This document shows positions 14,141-22,078 of a stretch of DNA of 29,416 nt, piece after piece (the stretch's first letter is position 1; each line of letters opens with the position of its first letter). The notes under the pieces are model-generated. The model saw only the letters and a list, made by a program, of their open reading frames with translations. It had not been told where the DNA came from and did not search any database. Source of the stretch: CAIUKV01 sp041659105 (GTDB lineage Bacteria; Actinomycetota; Acidimicrobiia; IMCC26256; PALSA-555); the NCBI GenBank assembly GCA_041659105.1, contig JBAZYX010000041.1, forward strand, positions 1 through 29,416. The letters are read 5' to 3'. A program made the position numbers and the translations under genes.

Positions 14141-15046
14141 TCAGGTGCTCCGCACGAAGTCGGCGACCACCCGGGCGAGCTCGGGGCCGCGGTCCTCCTG
14201 GAGGAAGTGACCGCCGCCCTCGATGGTGGTGTGGTGCTGGCCGTCGCAGCCGGGGATGCGGGCCTTCAGCGCCCGGTCGGACCCGGCGGTGATGGGATCC
14301 CGGTCCGAGAACGCGCACAGGAAGGGCCGGTCGAAGCGGCCGAGGACCTCCCAGGCGGCGCGGTTCGCGCCCGACTCGGGGTCGTCGGGCGTAGTGGGCA
14401 CCAGCATCGGGAACTGACGGGCACCTGCCTTCATGGCCTCGTCCGGGAACGGCGCGTCGTACGCCGCGACCACCGCGGGGGCGAGATCGGTGGTGCAGCC
14501 TCGGTTCACGATGGCACCGGTGGGGAACGTCTCGACCTGCTGGGAGAAGCGCTGCCAGTCGAGGAAGGCCTCGCCGACCCGCCCGTCCCCCGTGGGTAGG
14601 AACGTGTTGGCCGCGACGACGCGGGCGAACCGCTCGGGGGCGGCCGCGACCACCCGCAGCCCGATGAGTCCACCCCAGTCCTGGCACACCAGGGTCACCC
14701 CGTCGAGGGCCGCGCCGTCGAAGAACGCGCGCATCCAGTCCACGTGGCGCGCGTAGGTGTAGTCCTCGCGCCGGCTGGGCTTGTCGGAGCGGCCGAAGCC
14801 GACGAGGTCGGGCGCCACGCAGCGCAGCCCGGCGTCGACCAGCACGGGGATCATGTGGCGGTACAGGAAGCACCACGACGGCTCGCCGTGCATGAGCAGC
14901 ACCGTCGGCGCCGCCGGGTCGCCCTCGTCGAGGTAGTGGACCCGCAGCCGGTCCCCGTCGCTCGAGGGCACCTCGACGTAGTGGGGGGCGAAGGGGAAGT
15001 CGGGGAGCCCCACGAACTGCTCGTCGGGGGTGCGCAACACGTCCAC
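14141..15046 (-). CDS. Haloalkane dehalogenase (alpha/beta hydrolase, HLD-I-like)
   Basis: A 301-residue alpha/beta hydrolase. The nucleophile elbow is VCQDWGG with D123 and the adjacent halide-binding W124; the oxyanion/halide residue next to the HGEP motif is E55 (MHGEPSWCFLYRHMIP); the likely acid is D250 (FSDRDPI), and the base is H280 (GGGHFLQED). Order and spacing fit subfamily I (DhlA/DhmA-like), with the acid after the cap. The reaction is hydrolytic release of halide from haloalkanes, though some relatives are epoxide hydrolases or unassigned. The His-Gly-Glu-Pro tetrad favours dehalogenase. GTG 15046 is chosen from GAGGAG six nt upstream and normal family length; the frame stays open to 15220 antisense to the next gene. 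Confidence 0.88.
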   Translation of the reverse strand: MDVLRTPDEQFVGLPDFPFAPHYVEVPSSDGDRLRVHYLDEGDPAAPTVLLMHGEPSWCFLYRHMIPVLVDAGLRCVAPDLVGFGRSDKPSRREDYTYARHVDWMRAFFDGAALDGVTLVCQDWGGLIGLRVVAAAPERFARVVAANTFLPTGDGRVGEAFLDWQRFSQQVETFPTGAIVNRGCTTDLAPAVVAAYDAPFPDEAMKAGARQFPMLVPTTPDDPESGANRAAWEVLGRFDRPFLCAFSDRDPITAGSDRALKARIPGCDGQHHTTIEGGGHFLQEDRGPELARVVADFVRST

Positions 15047-15081
15047 GGGTGACTCCTCGTGTCCGGATCGGTGGGCATGAC

Positions 15082-15088
15082 TAGCCTG
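15082..15088. promoter_or_regulatory. Overlapping divergent -10 candidates, dehalogenase / YbhN
   Basis: TAGCCT (plus, 15082-15087) precedes the YbhN ATG by 14 nt. CAGGCT on the minus strand occupies 15088-15083 and would give a ~30-nt leader carrying the dehalogenase GAGGAG site. The two hexamers share five bases on opposite strands. Weak evidence. Confidence 0.3.
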
Positions 15089-15101
15089 ACCCGCCACCAC
15101 G

Positions 15102-16172
15102 ATGGGTGCCAGTTCCTCGCCACCGCCCGAGCGTCCGGTCGGCGCCGAGCCGCCTGCGGCCGAGTCGCCCGAGACCCGCACCCGCTTCTCGGTGGGTCGC
15201 GTCCTGCTGCTCGTGCTCACGGCGTTCTCGCTCTACCTGCTCGCCCCGAGCATCGGCGAGGTGTTCTCGGCCTGGGACCGTCTGGGCGACTTCAACCCGA
15301 TCGCGCTCCCCGTGGTGGTGGCGCTGGAGGCAGCGAGCTTCGCGTGCGTGTGGCTCCTCACCGCGATCGCGCTGCGGCGCGAGCACTGGGACGCCATCAT
15401 CTTGTCGCAGCTCGCGGGCAACGCCTTCAACAAGGTGACGCCCGGGGGCGGCACCACGGGCACCGCGCTCCAGGCCCGCATGCTCGCCGACGCCGGGTTC
15501 GACTACACGACGGCGCTCACCGCGGTCACCGTGCAGTCGCTGCTCGTCACCGCGGCGCTCGTCGCCCTCCCCGTGTTCGTGATCCCCGGCGTGCTCACCG
15601 GCACCGCGTTGCCGCCAAGCCTGCTGCAGGCCGCCTGGATCGGCCTCGCGGTGTTCGTGGTGATGGTCGCCGCGGGCACCCTGCTGCTCGCCACCCGCCG
15701 CCCCGTGCGTGCGCTCGGCAACGGTCTCGAGCGGGTGGTCAACGTCTTCCGGTTCCGGCGTCCGAAGATCGAGGGCCTCGGCGACCGGCTCCTCGTCGAG
15801 CGGAACGAGATCCGCGAGACGATGGGAACCCGCTGGATCGAGGCCGTCGGTGCCGCGGTCGGCCGGTGGGCGTTCGAGTACCTGGTGCTGCTGCTCGCGC
15901 TCTACGCGATCGACGCCAAGCCCGACCCGTGGCCGGTGCTCCTGGCGTTCGTGGCGGCGTCCGTGCTGACCATGATCCCGATCACCCCCGGTGGCCTGGG
16001 CTTCGTGGAGGCAGGCCTCGCGGCCACGCTCGCCGCGGCGGGGATCGGCGCGCAGAAGGCGCTCGCGGCGACGCTGCTGTTCCGGCTGGTCTCGTTCTGG
16101 CTGCCGTTGCCGATCGGTGCCGTCGCGGGCTGGTGGTTTCGCCGGCGCTACCCGCGCCAGGTCCGCACCTGA
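15102..16172 (+). CDS. YbhN/UPF0104 flippase-like integral membrane protein (LPG-synthase TM type)
   Basis: A 356-residue membrane protein with a Pro/Ser-rich cytoplasmic N-terminus (1-28) and about eight transmembrane helices from residue 30. Family motifs are QLAGNAFNKVTPGGGTTGTALQARML (landmarks NAFNKVTPGG and TGTALQ) and, near 290, TPGGLGFVEAGL. It lacks the kinase-like and synthetase domains of related proteins, and thus is a stand-alone paralogue of the protein cut by the window start. It probably moves a lipid or lipid-linked molecule across the cytoplasmic membrane; substrate unknown. The final RRRYPRQ is a basic cytoplasmic tail. Its stop is 21 bp from that of the convergent amidohydrolase C. 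Confidence 0.88.
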   Translation: MGASSSPPPERPVGAEPPAAESPETRTRFSVGRVLLLVLTAFSLYLLAPSIGEVFSAWDRLGDFNPIALPVVVALEAASFACVWLLTAIALRREHWDAIILSQLAGNAFNKVTPGGGTTGTALQARMLADAGFDYTTALTAVTVQSLLVTAALVALPVFVIPGVLTGTALPPSLLQAAWIGLAVFVVMVAAGTLLLATRRPVRALGNGLERVVNVFRFRRPKIEGLGDRLLVERNEIRETMGTRWIEAVGAAVGRWAFEYLVLLLALYAIDAKPDPWPVLLAFVAASVLTMIPITPGGLGFVEAGLAATLAAAGIGAQKALAATLLFRLVSFWLPLPIGAVAGWWFRRRYPRQVRT

Positions 16173-16193
16173 CGCGGTCCGCCCGCCGAGTGC

Positions 16194-17366
16194 CTACGCA
16201 CGCCCGAGCAGGAACGCGGCGTTGTCGGCGAACAGCGCGGGCCAGTCGGCGGGTGCGAGGCCGTAGGTGTGGCCGCGGCCGTAGTCGCCGAGCGGGTCGG
16301 CCGTGCCCTCCGAGTGGGGGTAGTCGCTGCAGCACATGAGGAGCTCCGCGCCGCCGAGCTGCGTGCGCAGGTTGGCGGGCAGCTCGTACGCGAACGACGA
16401 AACGCGCACCTGGCGGAGGAAGTACTCGCTCGGCCGGAGCGACAACGCCGCGGGCGGCACACCGTTGAGGCGCGTGGTGAAGTCGACGCCCCCGTCGAGC
16501 ATCATCAGGTAGAGGGGCACCCACACCGCCGACAGCTCGACGATGCCGAGACGCAGCCCCGGATGGCGCTCGAGCACCCCGTTGACGATCAGGTCGGTGA
16601 CGGCGAGCGCGGCGGCCGAGTACAGGAACACCGACTCGAGCGTGGGCACGAAGGCGTCGTCCTGGTCGACGTACCACGCGTCGTCGAACGGTCGGGGCTG
16701 GTCGGCCACGTGGAAGACCGGCGCGATGCCGGTGTGCTCGAACTGCGACCAGGCGCGGTCGAGGTCGGGGTGGGAGAGCGGGCAGCCGTCGACGAGCGCG
16801 GGTGCGACCATCGCGGTGCGCACCCCGCCTGCCGCGAGCCCGGTCAGCTCGGTCTCCAGCCAGTCGAGGTCGCGCAGGCTCACGTGGGCAACCGGGTGGA
16901 GTCGGCCGCGTCCGTCGGTCACCACCGACCTGCACCAGCGGTTCCACGCGCGCATGTTGGCGAGCTGCGCCGGCAGGTCGACACCGAGGCGGCGCTCCCA
17001 CAGCAGGCCGTAGTTCGGGAAGCAGACGGCTTCCTCGACGCGCATGGCGTCGAGGGTTGTGACGCGCGCCACCGGGTCCCAGTGGTCGCGCCCGAGCGCG
17101 TCGTCGTAGCGCTGTGTCGGGGCCTCGCCGCGCAGTGCGGCCTGGCGGAGCGTGCCGATCGCGCCGGTCTCGCCCGGGGTCTGCACCAGCGCGAGGCCGA
17201 GGGTCTCGTCGCGCCAGCGGAGCCAGGTGTTGCCGGCCGCGTCGTCGTCCATGCGGATCGCGTCCTCGCGATGGGCCGGGTCGATGAGGTCCCGCCAGAG
17301 CCCGCGCGGCTCCACGAGGTGCTGGTCGGAGTCGATGACGGACGGGGTCGGAGCCACGACGCCCAT
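16194..17366 (-). CDS. Amidohydro_2 family metal-dependent hydrolase C
   Basis: A 390-residue TIM-barrel hydrolase. It opens with VIDSDQHLVEPRGLW, the DSDxHxxE variant of the first metal site. EEAVCFPNYG, NRWCRSVV, GRLHPVAHVSLRD, IAPVFHVADQ (metal histidine), LRLGIVELSAVWVP and LMCCSDYPHSEG (catalytic aspartate) follow in family order. FADNAAFLLG closes it. ATG 17366 is chosen because the metal motif then begins ten residues in; the longer open frame to 17504 adds an Arg-rich, unconserved tail. I see neither a ribosome site nor the (T/C)ANNNT hexamer before this start, unlike its neighbours. Substrate unknown; relatives act on carboxylated aromatics and similar compounds. Confidence 0.88.
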   Translation of the reverse strand: MGVVAPTPSVIDSDQHLVEPRGLWRDLIDPAHREDAIRMDDDAAGNTWLRWRDETLGLALVQTPGETGAIGTLRQAALRGEAPTQRYDDALGRDHWDPVARVTTLDAMRVEEAVCFPNYGLLWERRLGVDLPAQLANMRAWNRWCRSVVTDGRGRLHPVAHVSLRDLDWLETELTGLAAGGVRTAMVAPALVDGCPLSHPDLDRAWSQFEHTGIAPVFHVADQPRPFDDAWYVDQDDAFVPTLESVFLYSAAALAVTDLIVNGVLERHPGLRLGIVELSAVWVPLYLMMLDGGVDFTTRLNGVPPAALSLRPSEYFLRQVRVSSFAYELPANLRTQLGGAELLMCCSDYPHSEGTADPLGDYGRGHTYGLAPADWPALFADNAAFLLGRA

Positions 17367-17425
17367 TGTGGTGGATCCGCGCCGGGCGTGCCCGGGGTTG
17401 CTTGGCGGACCGGGCCGGGGGCGGT

Positions 17426-17431
17426 CACAAT
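17426..17431 (+). promoter_or_regulatory. Leaderless-type hexamer (CACAAT) before P450 remnant
   Basis: CACAAT is followed by exactly 6 nt and GTG 17438. The hexamer is intact although the gene behind it is not. It lies in the 71-bp gap between this start and the divergent amidohydrolase C start. Confidence 0.4.
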
Positions 17432-17437
17432 CACGGC

Positions 17438-17650
17438 GTGACTGCCGTGATGGATCCGCACACGATCGACCTCTACGACCCGGACGGTTCCGTCGCGGCC
17501 GCACCCCACGAGGTGTTCGCGCCGTCCCTGCGGCGCGAGCACCCGGTCTTCCGCCAGGCGATGCCTGGCGGCACCGGGCTCGCAGGTCGGCCGATGCGGT
17601 CCAACCTCAACGATGCGCCGAAGGACCTCCCGGTCCGCCTGGCACGCTGA
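17438..17650 (+). pseudogene. Cytochrome P450 remnant with in-frame internal deletion
   Basis: An open frame of 70 codons. Residues ~8-42 (IDLYDPDGSVAAAPHEVF, LRREHPVF) match the N-terminus of actinobacterial P450s, whose pattern is 'DLYDPDxxxxGxPHExFxxLRRExPV'. Residues ~53-69 (RPMRSNLNDAPKDLPVRL) match their extreme C-terminus, pattern 'RLRSNFxNGxKxLPVRL'. Everything between, including the I-helix, ExxR and heme cysteine, is absent, about 330 residues, yet the frame and stop are kept. It cannot be a functional P450. The junction lies near 17575-17595. An alternative is a small new protein derived from P450 termini. ATG 17450 is another possible start. It ends 4 bp before the next gene. Confidence 0.7.
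17643..17648 (+). promoter_or_regulatory. Leaderless-type hexamer (CACGCT) before PLP enzyme
   Basis: CACGCT is followed by 6 nt and ATG 17655, with no ribosome site. It overlaps the last codons of the P450 remnant. Confidence 0.3.
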
Positions 17651-17654
17651 CCGC

Positions 17655-18881
17655 ATGACCGACGCCGCGTCCCCCGACGATCGGACCCCGTGTCCCGTGC
17701 CGGGGTCCGGCCCCGAACCGCCGGCGCGCGTGCACGTCCCGGTGACCGACGCCGCCCGCGCGCCCCGTCCCGCCACGCTCGCGATCACCGCGGGGCGTCC
17801 GTCCGCCACCGCGGACGCGCCGCTCAACGAGCCCGTCGCGTTCGCGTCCGCCTATCACGCGGGCGGCCCGATCGCGTACGCCCGCGACGGGAACCCGTCG
17901 TGGACCGCGCTCGAGGCCGCGATCGGCGTGCTCGAAGGCGGCTCCGCGCTGACGTTCGCTTCGGGGATGGCCGCGGTCGCCGCGGTGTTGGACACCCTGC
18001 CGGTCGGTGCCCGCGTGGTCGCGCCGGTCGACGGGTACAGCGGGACCCGGGTGCTGGTGCGCGACGCCGGGCCGCCGGGGCGCTGGGAGCCCGTCCTCGT
18101 CGACGTCACCGACACCGAGGCCGTCCTCGCCGCGGCCGACGGCGCCGCACTCGTCTGGCTCGAGTCGCCCACCAACCCGCTCAACGGTGTGGTGGACCTC
18201 CCCGCGGTGATCGCGGGGGCGCACGAGCGGGGTGTTGCGGTTGCGGTCGACAACACCTACGCGACGCCGTTGCTCCAGCGACCCCTGGAGCTCGGTGCCG
18301 ACGTCGTGGTGCACAGCGTCACCAAGCTCCTCGCCGGCCACTCCGACGTCGTGCTCGGTGCGACGGTCACGCGCGACGACGCCCGCTGCGAGGCCATGCG
18401 CCGGCACCGCACGTTCTACGGCGCCATCCCGGGCCCGATGGAGGCGTACCTCGCGTTGCGGGGCATCCGCACCCTGGCGCTGCGGGTCGAGCGTGCCCAG
18501 GCCAACGCGTCCGAGCTTGCCGCGCGGCTCGCCGCCCATCCCGACGTGACCCGCGTGCGCTACCCGGGCCTCGCCGACGACCCCGGTGGGGCACGGGCTG
18601 CGGCGCAGATGGACGGGCCGGGCACGATGCTCGCGTTCGAGGTGCGGGGCGGGTCGGCCGCGGCGGAGGCGGTGGCGAAGGCCACCCGGTTGATCGTGCA
18701 CGCCACCAGCCTCGGCGGGATCGAGTCGACGATGGAGCGGCGCGCGCGTTGGGCGGAGGATGCGGGCATCCCCGCGTCCCTCCTGCGCATGAGCGTCGGC
18801 TGCGAGGACGTCGACGACCTGTGGGTCGACCTCGACCGTGCGCTGCGGGTAGGCGTGGCGGCCGGAGCCGGCGGACCGTAG
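17655..18881 (+). CDS. Cys/Met-metabolism PLP-dependent enzyme (cystathionine gamma-synthase / methionine gamma-lyase family)
   Basis: A 408-residue fold-type I PLP enzyme. Y75-x-R77 (IAYARDGNP, contacts PLP phosphate of the partner subunit), ALTFASGMAA (SGM phosphate loop, ~103-105), Y128 (VDGYSG, stacks on PLP), SPTNPLNG, D199 (VAVDNTYATP) and the Schiff-base lysine K224 (HSVTKLLAGHSDVVLG) are all present. SLGGIESTMERRARW near the end corresponds to the 'SLGgvEtli.hpa' substrate-carboxylate motif, here with ERRA in place of the usual HPA. The enzyme makes or breaks C-S bonds of cysteine, homocysteine or methionine. Which reaction cannot be fixed. The first ~40 residues are Pro/Ala-rich and not conserved. 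It is followed by the cupin operon 36 bp later. Confidence 0.9.
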   Translation: MTDAASPDDRTPCPVPGSGPEPPARVHVPVTDAARAPRPATLAITAGRPSATADAPLNEPVAFASAYHAGGPIAYARDGNPSWTALEAAIGVLEGGSALTFASGMAAVAAVLDTLPVGARVVAPVDGYSGTRVLVRDAGPPGRWEPVLVDVTDTEAVLAAADGAALVWLESPTNPLNGVVDLPAVIAGAHERGVAVAVDNTYATPLLQRPLELGADVVVHSVTKLLAGHSDVVLGATVTRDDARCEAMRRHRTFYGAIPGPMEAYLALRGIRTLALRVERAQANASELAARLAAHPDVTRVRYPGLADDPGGARAAAQMDGPGTMLAFEVRGGSAAAEAVAKATRLIVHATSLGGIESTMERRARWAEDAGIPASLLRMSVGCEDVDDLWVDLDRALRVGVAAGAGGP

Positions 18882-18899
18882 ATTCACCCGTTCACGGGT
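18879..18899 (+). promoter_or_regulatory. Promoter/operator candidate for the cupin–CoA-transferase–ligase operon
   Basis: TAGATT (18879-18884, a TANNNT match that begins at the TAG stop of the PLP gene) is followed at once by a perfect palindrome ACCCGT-TC-ACGGGT (18886-18899), which would lie over the transcription start. AGGGGGAA follows just upstream of ATG 18918 as a ribosome site. This is a layout for a repressor-controlled, leadered transcript. Inference from position. Confidence 0.4.
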
Positions 18900-18917
18900 C
18901 TGACGACAGGGGGAACC

Positions 18918-19241
18918 ATGAGCACCGCAGAGCGCAAGCTCGGGGGCGTGGGCACCAAGGTGCTCTTCGAGAACGAGTACTGCCGCGTCTGGGAGATGGA
19001 CCTCGCCCCGGGCGAGGCCGGCGACATCCACCGCCACGACAACGACTACATCCTCGTCATCCTCGATGGCGACAAGATCGCGGCGATCCCCGAGCCCGAC
19101 AGCGGCGGCGACCACACCGAGTACTTCGAGGCCGACGTGATCGCGCCGATGGTGGTGGAGATGCAGAAGGGCGGGATCGAGACCGCCAAGAACGTCGGTG
19201 AGAAGCGGTACTACGAGCTGCTCATCGAGATCCTGAAGTAA
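18918..19241 (+). CDS. Small single-domain cupin-like protein
   Basis: A 107-residue protein. YCRVWEMDLAPGEAGDIHRHDNDYILVILDGDKI resembles the first cupin motif, G(X)5HXH(X)3,4E(X)6G, with H-R-H (DIHRHDND) but with an aspartate/tyrosine where the glutamate is usual; landmarks are DIHRH and YILVILDGD. The second motif is weakly preserved (MQKGGIETAKNVG) and lacks a clear histidine, so metal binding may be altered. It has a good ribosome site (AGGGGGAA) and sits 13 bp before a CaiB/BaiF CoA-transferase, so it is likely in the same operon. Small cupins in this position may sense or isomerise the pathway substrate; function unknown. Confidence 0.75.
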   Translation: MSTAERKLGGVGTKVLFENEYCRVWEMDLAPGEAGDIHRHDNDYILVILDGDKIAAIPEPDSGGDHTEYFEADVIAPMVVEMQKGGIETAKNVGEKRYYELLIEILK

Positions 19242-19254
19242 GGCGGTCCGTCTC

Positions 19255-20484
19255 GTGGGGGAGTCGGCGGTGCCGTCGACGCGCGCGCTCGAAGGGTTGC
19301 GGGTCCTCGACCTCGCGATCCTCTTCTCCGCGCCGCAGATCTCGGCCATGCTCGGCGACCTCGGGGCCGACGTGGTCAAGCTCGAGCCGCCGCCGCGCGA
19401 CGGGAAGCCCGGTGGCGACCCGATGCGGGGCATGGGCGCGATCCGCAACGGGCAGTCGCTGATGTGGGCGCTCGTGTCGCGCAACAAGCGCACCGTCACG
19501 TGCGACCCCGCGACCTCCGAGGGGCGTGCGCTGCTGCACCGCCTCGTGGCCGCGGCCGACGTCGTGGTGGAGAACCTCCCCGCGGCCACGCTCGAGAAGT
19601 GGGGGGCGACCCCCGACGAGCTCCTGGCGGTGAACCCCGACGCGATCGTCGTCAGCGTCAGCTGCTACGGCTCCACCGGACCGTACGCGGGGCGCGACGG
19701 CAACGGCTCGCTGGCCGAGGCGTTCGGTGGGCTCACGAACCTCACCGGCGAGGCCGACGGCCCGCCCATGCTCCCGTCGATCGCGCTCGGCGACACCCTC
19801 ACGGCGATCGCGGGCGTGGTGGGCACACTCGCCGCGTGCTACCACCGCGACGCGCGCGGCGGCCGGGGCCAGAAGGTCGACGTGAGCATGTTCGAGCCGG
19901 TCCTCCAGCTCCTCACCGGCGCGGTGATCGCGTACGAGGACGGCGCCGAACCTCCGCACCGCACGGGCAGCCGCGTCCCCAACGGCGTGCCCCGCAACGT
20001 CTACCGCACCCGCGACGGCGCGTGGCTGGTGGTCTCCGGCACCACCGACAACCAGGTGGGCCGGCTGCTCCCGCTGCTGGGGCTCGACACCGACGACGAG
20101 CGGGCGCGGTTCGGGCGTGCGGCGGTCCGGGCTCGGAACGCCGACGAGCTCGACGGCCTGGTGGCGGATTGGATCGCCGCGCACGACCGCGCCGACGTGG
20201 TGGAGCAGCTGCTCGGTGCGCGCATCCCCGTCGCGCCGGTCAACACCGTGGCCGACATCGTGAACGACCCGCACGTTCAGGCCCGTGGCGATCTCGTCAC
20301 GGTCGACGACCCGACGCTCGGGCCCGTGCGGATGGTCGCGCCCCTGGCGCGCCTGTCCGCGACGCCGGCCGAGGTCCGCTGGACCGGCCCGTCCCTGGGT
20401 GCCCACACCGACGAGGTGTACCGCGACTGGCTCGACCTCTCCGGCGACGACCTCGACGCGCTGCGTCGACAAGGAGTGATCTGA
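19255..20484 (+). CDS. CaiB/BaiF-family (family III) CoA-transferase
   Basis: A 409-residue family III CoA-transferase. Characteristic segments are LEGLRVLDLA, LGDLGADVVKLEPP, RNKRTVTCD, ADVVVENLPAATLEKWG, VVSVSCYGSTGPYAGRDG, EAFGGLTNLTGEADGPP, GRGQKVDVSMFE and IPVAPVNTVADIVNDPHVQAR. It should move CoA between acyl groups through an enzyme-bound anhydride. The catalytic Asp usually stands four residues before the (Q/E)Axx(G)L motif; here that position is G151, the nearest aspartate being D148. GTG 19255 is the outer start; GTG 19270 has better spacing to GGGGGAG and may be the real one. It is followed with a 1-bp gap by an acyl-CoA ligase, so both probably activate the same acid. Confidence 0.93.
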   Translation: MGESAVPSTRALEGLRVLDLAILFSAPQISAMLGDLGADVVKLEPPPRDGKPGGDPMRGMGAIRNGQSLMWALVSRNKRTVTCDPATSEGRALLHRLVAAADVVVENLPAATLEKWGATPDELLAVNPDAIVVSVSCYGSTGPYAGRDGNGSLAEAFGGLTNLTGEADGPPMLPSIALGDTLTAIAGVVGTLAACYHRDARGGRGQKVDVSMFEPVLQLLTGAVIAYEDGAEPPHRTGSRVPNGVPRNVYRTRDGAWLVVSGTTDNQVGRLLPLLGLDTDDERARFGRAAVRARNADELDGLVADWIAAHDRADVVEQLLGARIPVAPVNTVADIVNDPHVQARGDLVTVDDPTLGPVRMVAPLARLSATPAEVRWTGPSLGAHTDEVYRDWLDLSGDDLDALRRQGVI

Positions 20485-20485
20485 A

Positions 20486-22075
20486 TTGGCAGCGGTGACG
20501 ATCCCGCAGCTCCTCGACACCTTCGCCGGGTACGGCCCCCGGCCCCTGTTCGTCACCTCCGACGACCGACTCACGTACGCCGAGGCCGAGGCGCGCTCGG
20601 CCGAGCTCGCGCGGCGCTTCCTCGGGGTCGGCATCGGCAAGAACACGCGGGTCGCGATCGTCCTCGGCAACGGGGCCGACTGGGTGGTCTCGTTCTTCGC
20701 GCTGGCGCGGATCGGGGCCCACTCCATCCTGCTCAACCCGTTCGCGAAGCCGCCCGAGCTGGCGTACGCGCTGCGCCACTCCGACGCCGCGGCCGTGATC
20801 ACGGGCGTCGAGACCGGCGGGGCCGACGCCGCCGACCTGCTCGAACGGGCGGTGCCCGGCCTCGCGGGCCACGACGGCGCCACCCCGCTGTTCGCCGCGA
20901 GTCACCCGTACCTGCGCCGGCTCTGGTGGTTCGGTGCCGGTCGTCCGGAGTGGGCCTCCGAGGCGGCCGCGGTCGAGCCCGTACCGAGTGCGGTGCTCCA
21001 AGCCGTCGCGGTCGAGGTGTCCGCCGCGGACCCGCTGCTCACGTCGTACACGTCGGGGACGACCGCCGAGCCCAAGGCGGTGGTGCACTCCCAGGCCGCG
21101 ATCCTGCGCCAGGCCGACAAGCTCGCGACCCGGCGCAAGTTCACCGACGACAGCGTGGTGTACACGCCGATGCCGCTGTTCTGGGTGGGGGGCATCTGCT
21201 TCGCGCTGCTGTCCGCCGCGACGCGGGGCATGCCGACCGTCACCGACGCCCGCTTCGACGCCGGCCGCGCCCTCGACCTGATGGAGCAGGAGCACGTCAC
21301 CCACGTGTACTGCTGGCCCCAGGCCGCCGAGGGCATGGTCACGCACCCGTCGTGGCCCACCCGCGACTTCTCCGGGCTCCGGGGTGGCCCGGCGCTGCTG
21401 CGCGGTCCCGCGTTCGCGGGCGTGGCCGTCGACCAGCGCGAGCAGAGCCTCGGCATGACCGAGACCTGCGGCCCGCACACGTTCTCCTACGATGCGGACG
21501 CGATCCTCCCCGAGCCCATGCGGGGGTCGTTCGGGTCGCCGGTCGACAACATGGAGCACCGCGTCGTCGACCGCGACACGCTCGAGCCGCTGCCCGACGG
21601 TGAGATCGGCGAGCTCCTCGTTCGGGGCGAATGCCTGATGCTCGGCTTCCACAAGCGCGAGCGCCAGGACACCTTCACCGCCGACGGCTGGTACCGCACC
21701 GGTGACCTGTGCTCGTGGCACCACGACCGGCTCTTCTTCCACGGTCGGGGCGGCGACATGATCAAGACGGCCGGCTTCAACGTCGCGCCGGCCGAGGTGG
21801 AGCGCGCGGTCTACGCGATTCCCGACGTGATGAACGTGGTCGTCATGGGCCTTCCCGACCCCGTGCGTGAGCAGGTGATCGGCGCGCTCGTTGCGCTGCG
21901 TCCCGGTTCGGACGCGACTTCCGAGTCGCTCACCGCACTGTGCAAGGAGCAGCTCAGCTCGTACAAGGTGCCCACGGTGTGGAGACTCGTCGACGACACC
22001 ACGTATCCGATGGGCGCCACGGGCAAGGTCGACCGCAACCGGGCGCGCGACCTGATCGAGGAAGCGCGCGCGTAG
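20486..22075 (+). CDS. Acyl-CoA ligase / class I adenylate-forming enzyme
   Basis: A 529-residue AMP-binding enzyme. P-loop YTSGTTAEPKAVVHS (189-197; usual SGTTGxPK, here with Ala), A5 motif GMTETCG (TET 325-327), A7 GWYRTGDL (401-408), the A8 hinge GDMIKTAGFNVAPAEVE and A10 catalytic lysine K514 in PMGATGKVDRN. It adenylates a carboxylic acid and makes its CoA thioester; substrate unknown. Start is TTG 20486, with AAGGAG nine nt upstream and 1 bp after the CoA-transferase stop; a GTG nine bases later is less well placed. It converges on the TauD gene with 3 bp between stops. Together with the CoA-transferase it gives two routes to the same CoA ester. Confidence 0.93.
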   Translation: MAAVTIPQLLDTFAGYGPRPLFVTSDDRLTYAEAEARSAELARRFLGVGIGKNTRVAIVLGNGADWVVSFFALARIGAHSILLNPFAKPPELAYALRHSDAAAVITGVETGGADAADLLERAVPGLAGHDGATPLFAASHPYLRRLWWFGAGRPEWASEAAAVEPVPSAVLQAVAVEVSAADPLLTSYTSGTTAEPKAVVHSQAAILRQADKLATRRKFTDDSVVYTPMPLFWVGGICFALLSAATRGMPTVTDARFDAGRALDLMEQEHVTHVYCWPQAAEGMVTHPSWPTRDFSGLRGGPALLRGPAFAGVAVDQREQSLGMTETCGPHTFSYDADAILPEPMRGSFGSPVDNMEHRVVDRDTLEPLPDGEIGELLVRGECLMLGFHKRERQDTFTADGWYRTGDLCSWHHDRLFFHGRGGDMIKTAGFNVAPAEVERAVYAIPDVMNVVVMGLPDPVREQVIGALVALRPGSDATSESLTALCKEQLSSYKVPTVWRLVDDTTYPMGATGKVDRNRARDLIEEARA

Positions 22076-22078
22076 CGA

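Noticed and set aside
17366..17437. Upstream ATG start for the P450 remnant
   Set aside because: The added residues (Gly/Arg/Trp-rich) do not match P450 and cover the predicted promoter hexamer; GTG 17438 or ATG 17450 fits better.
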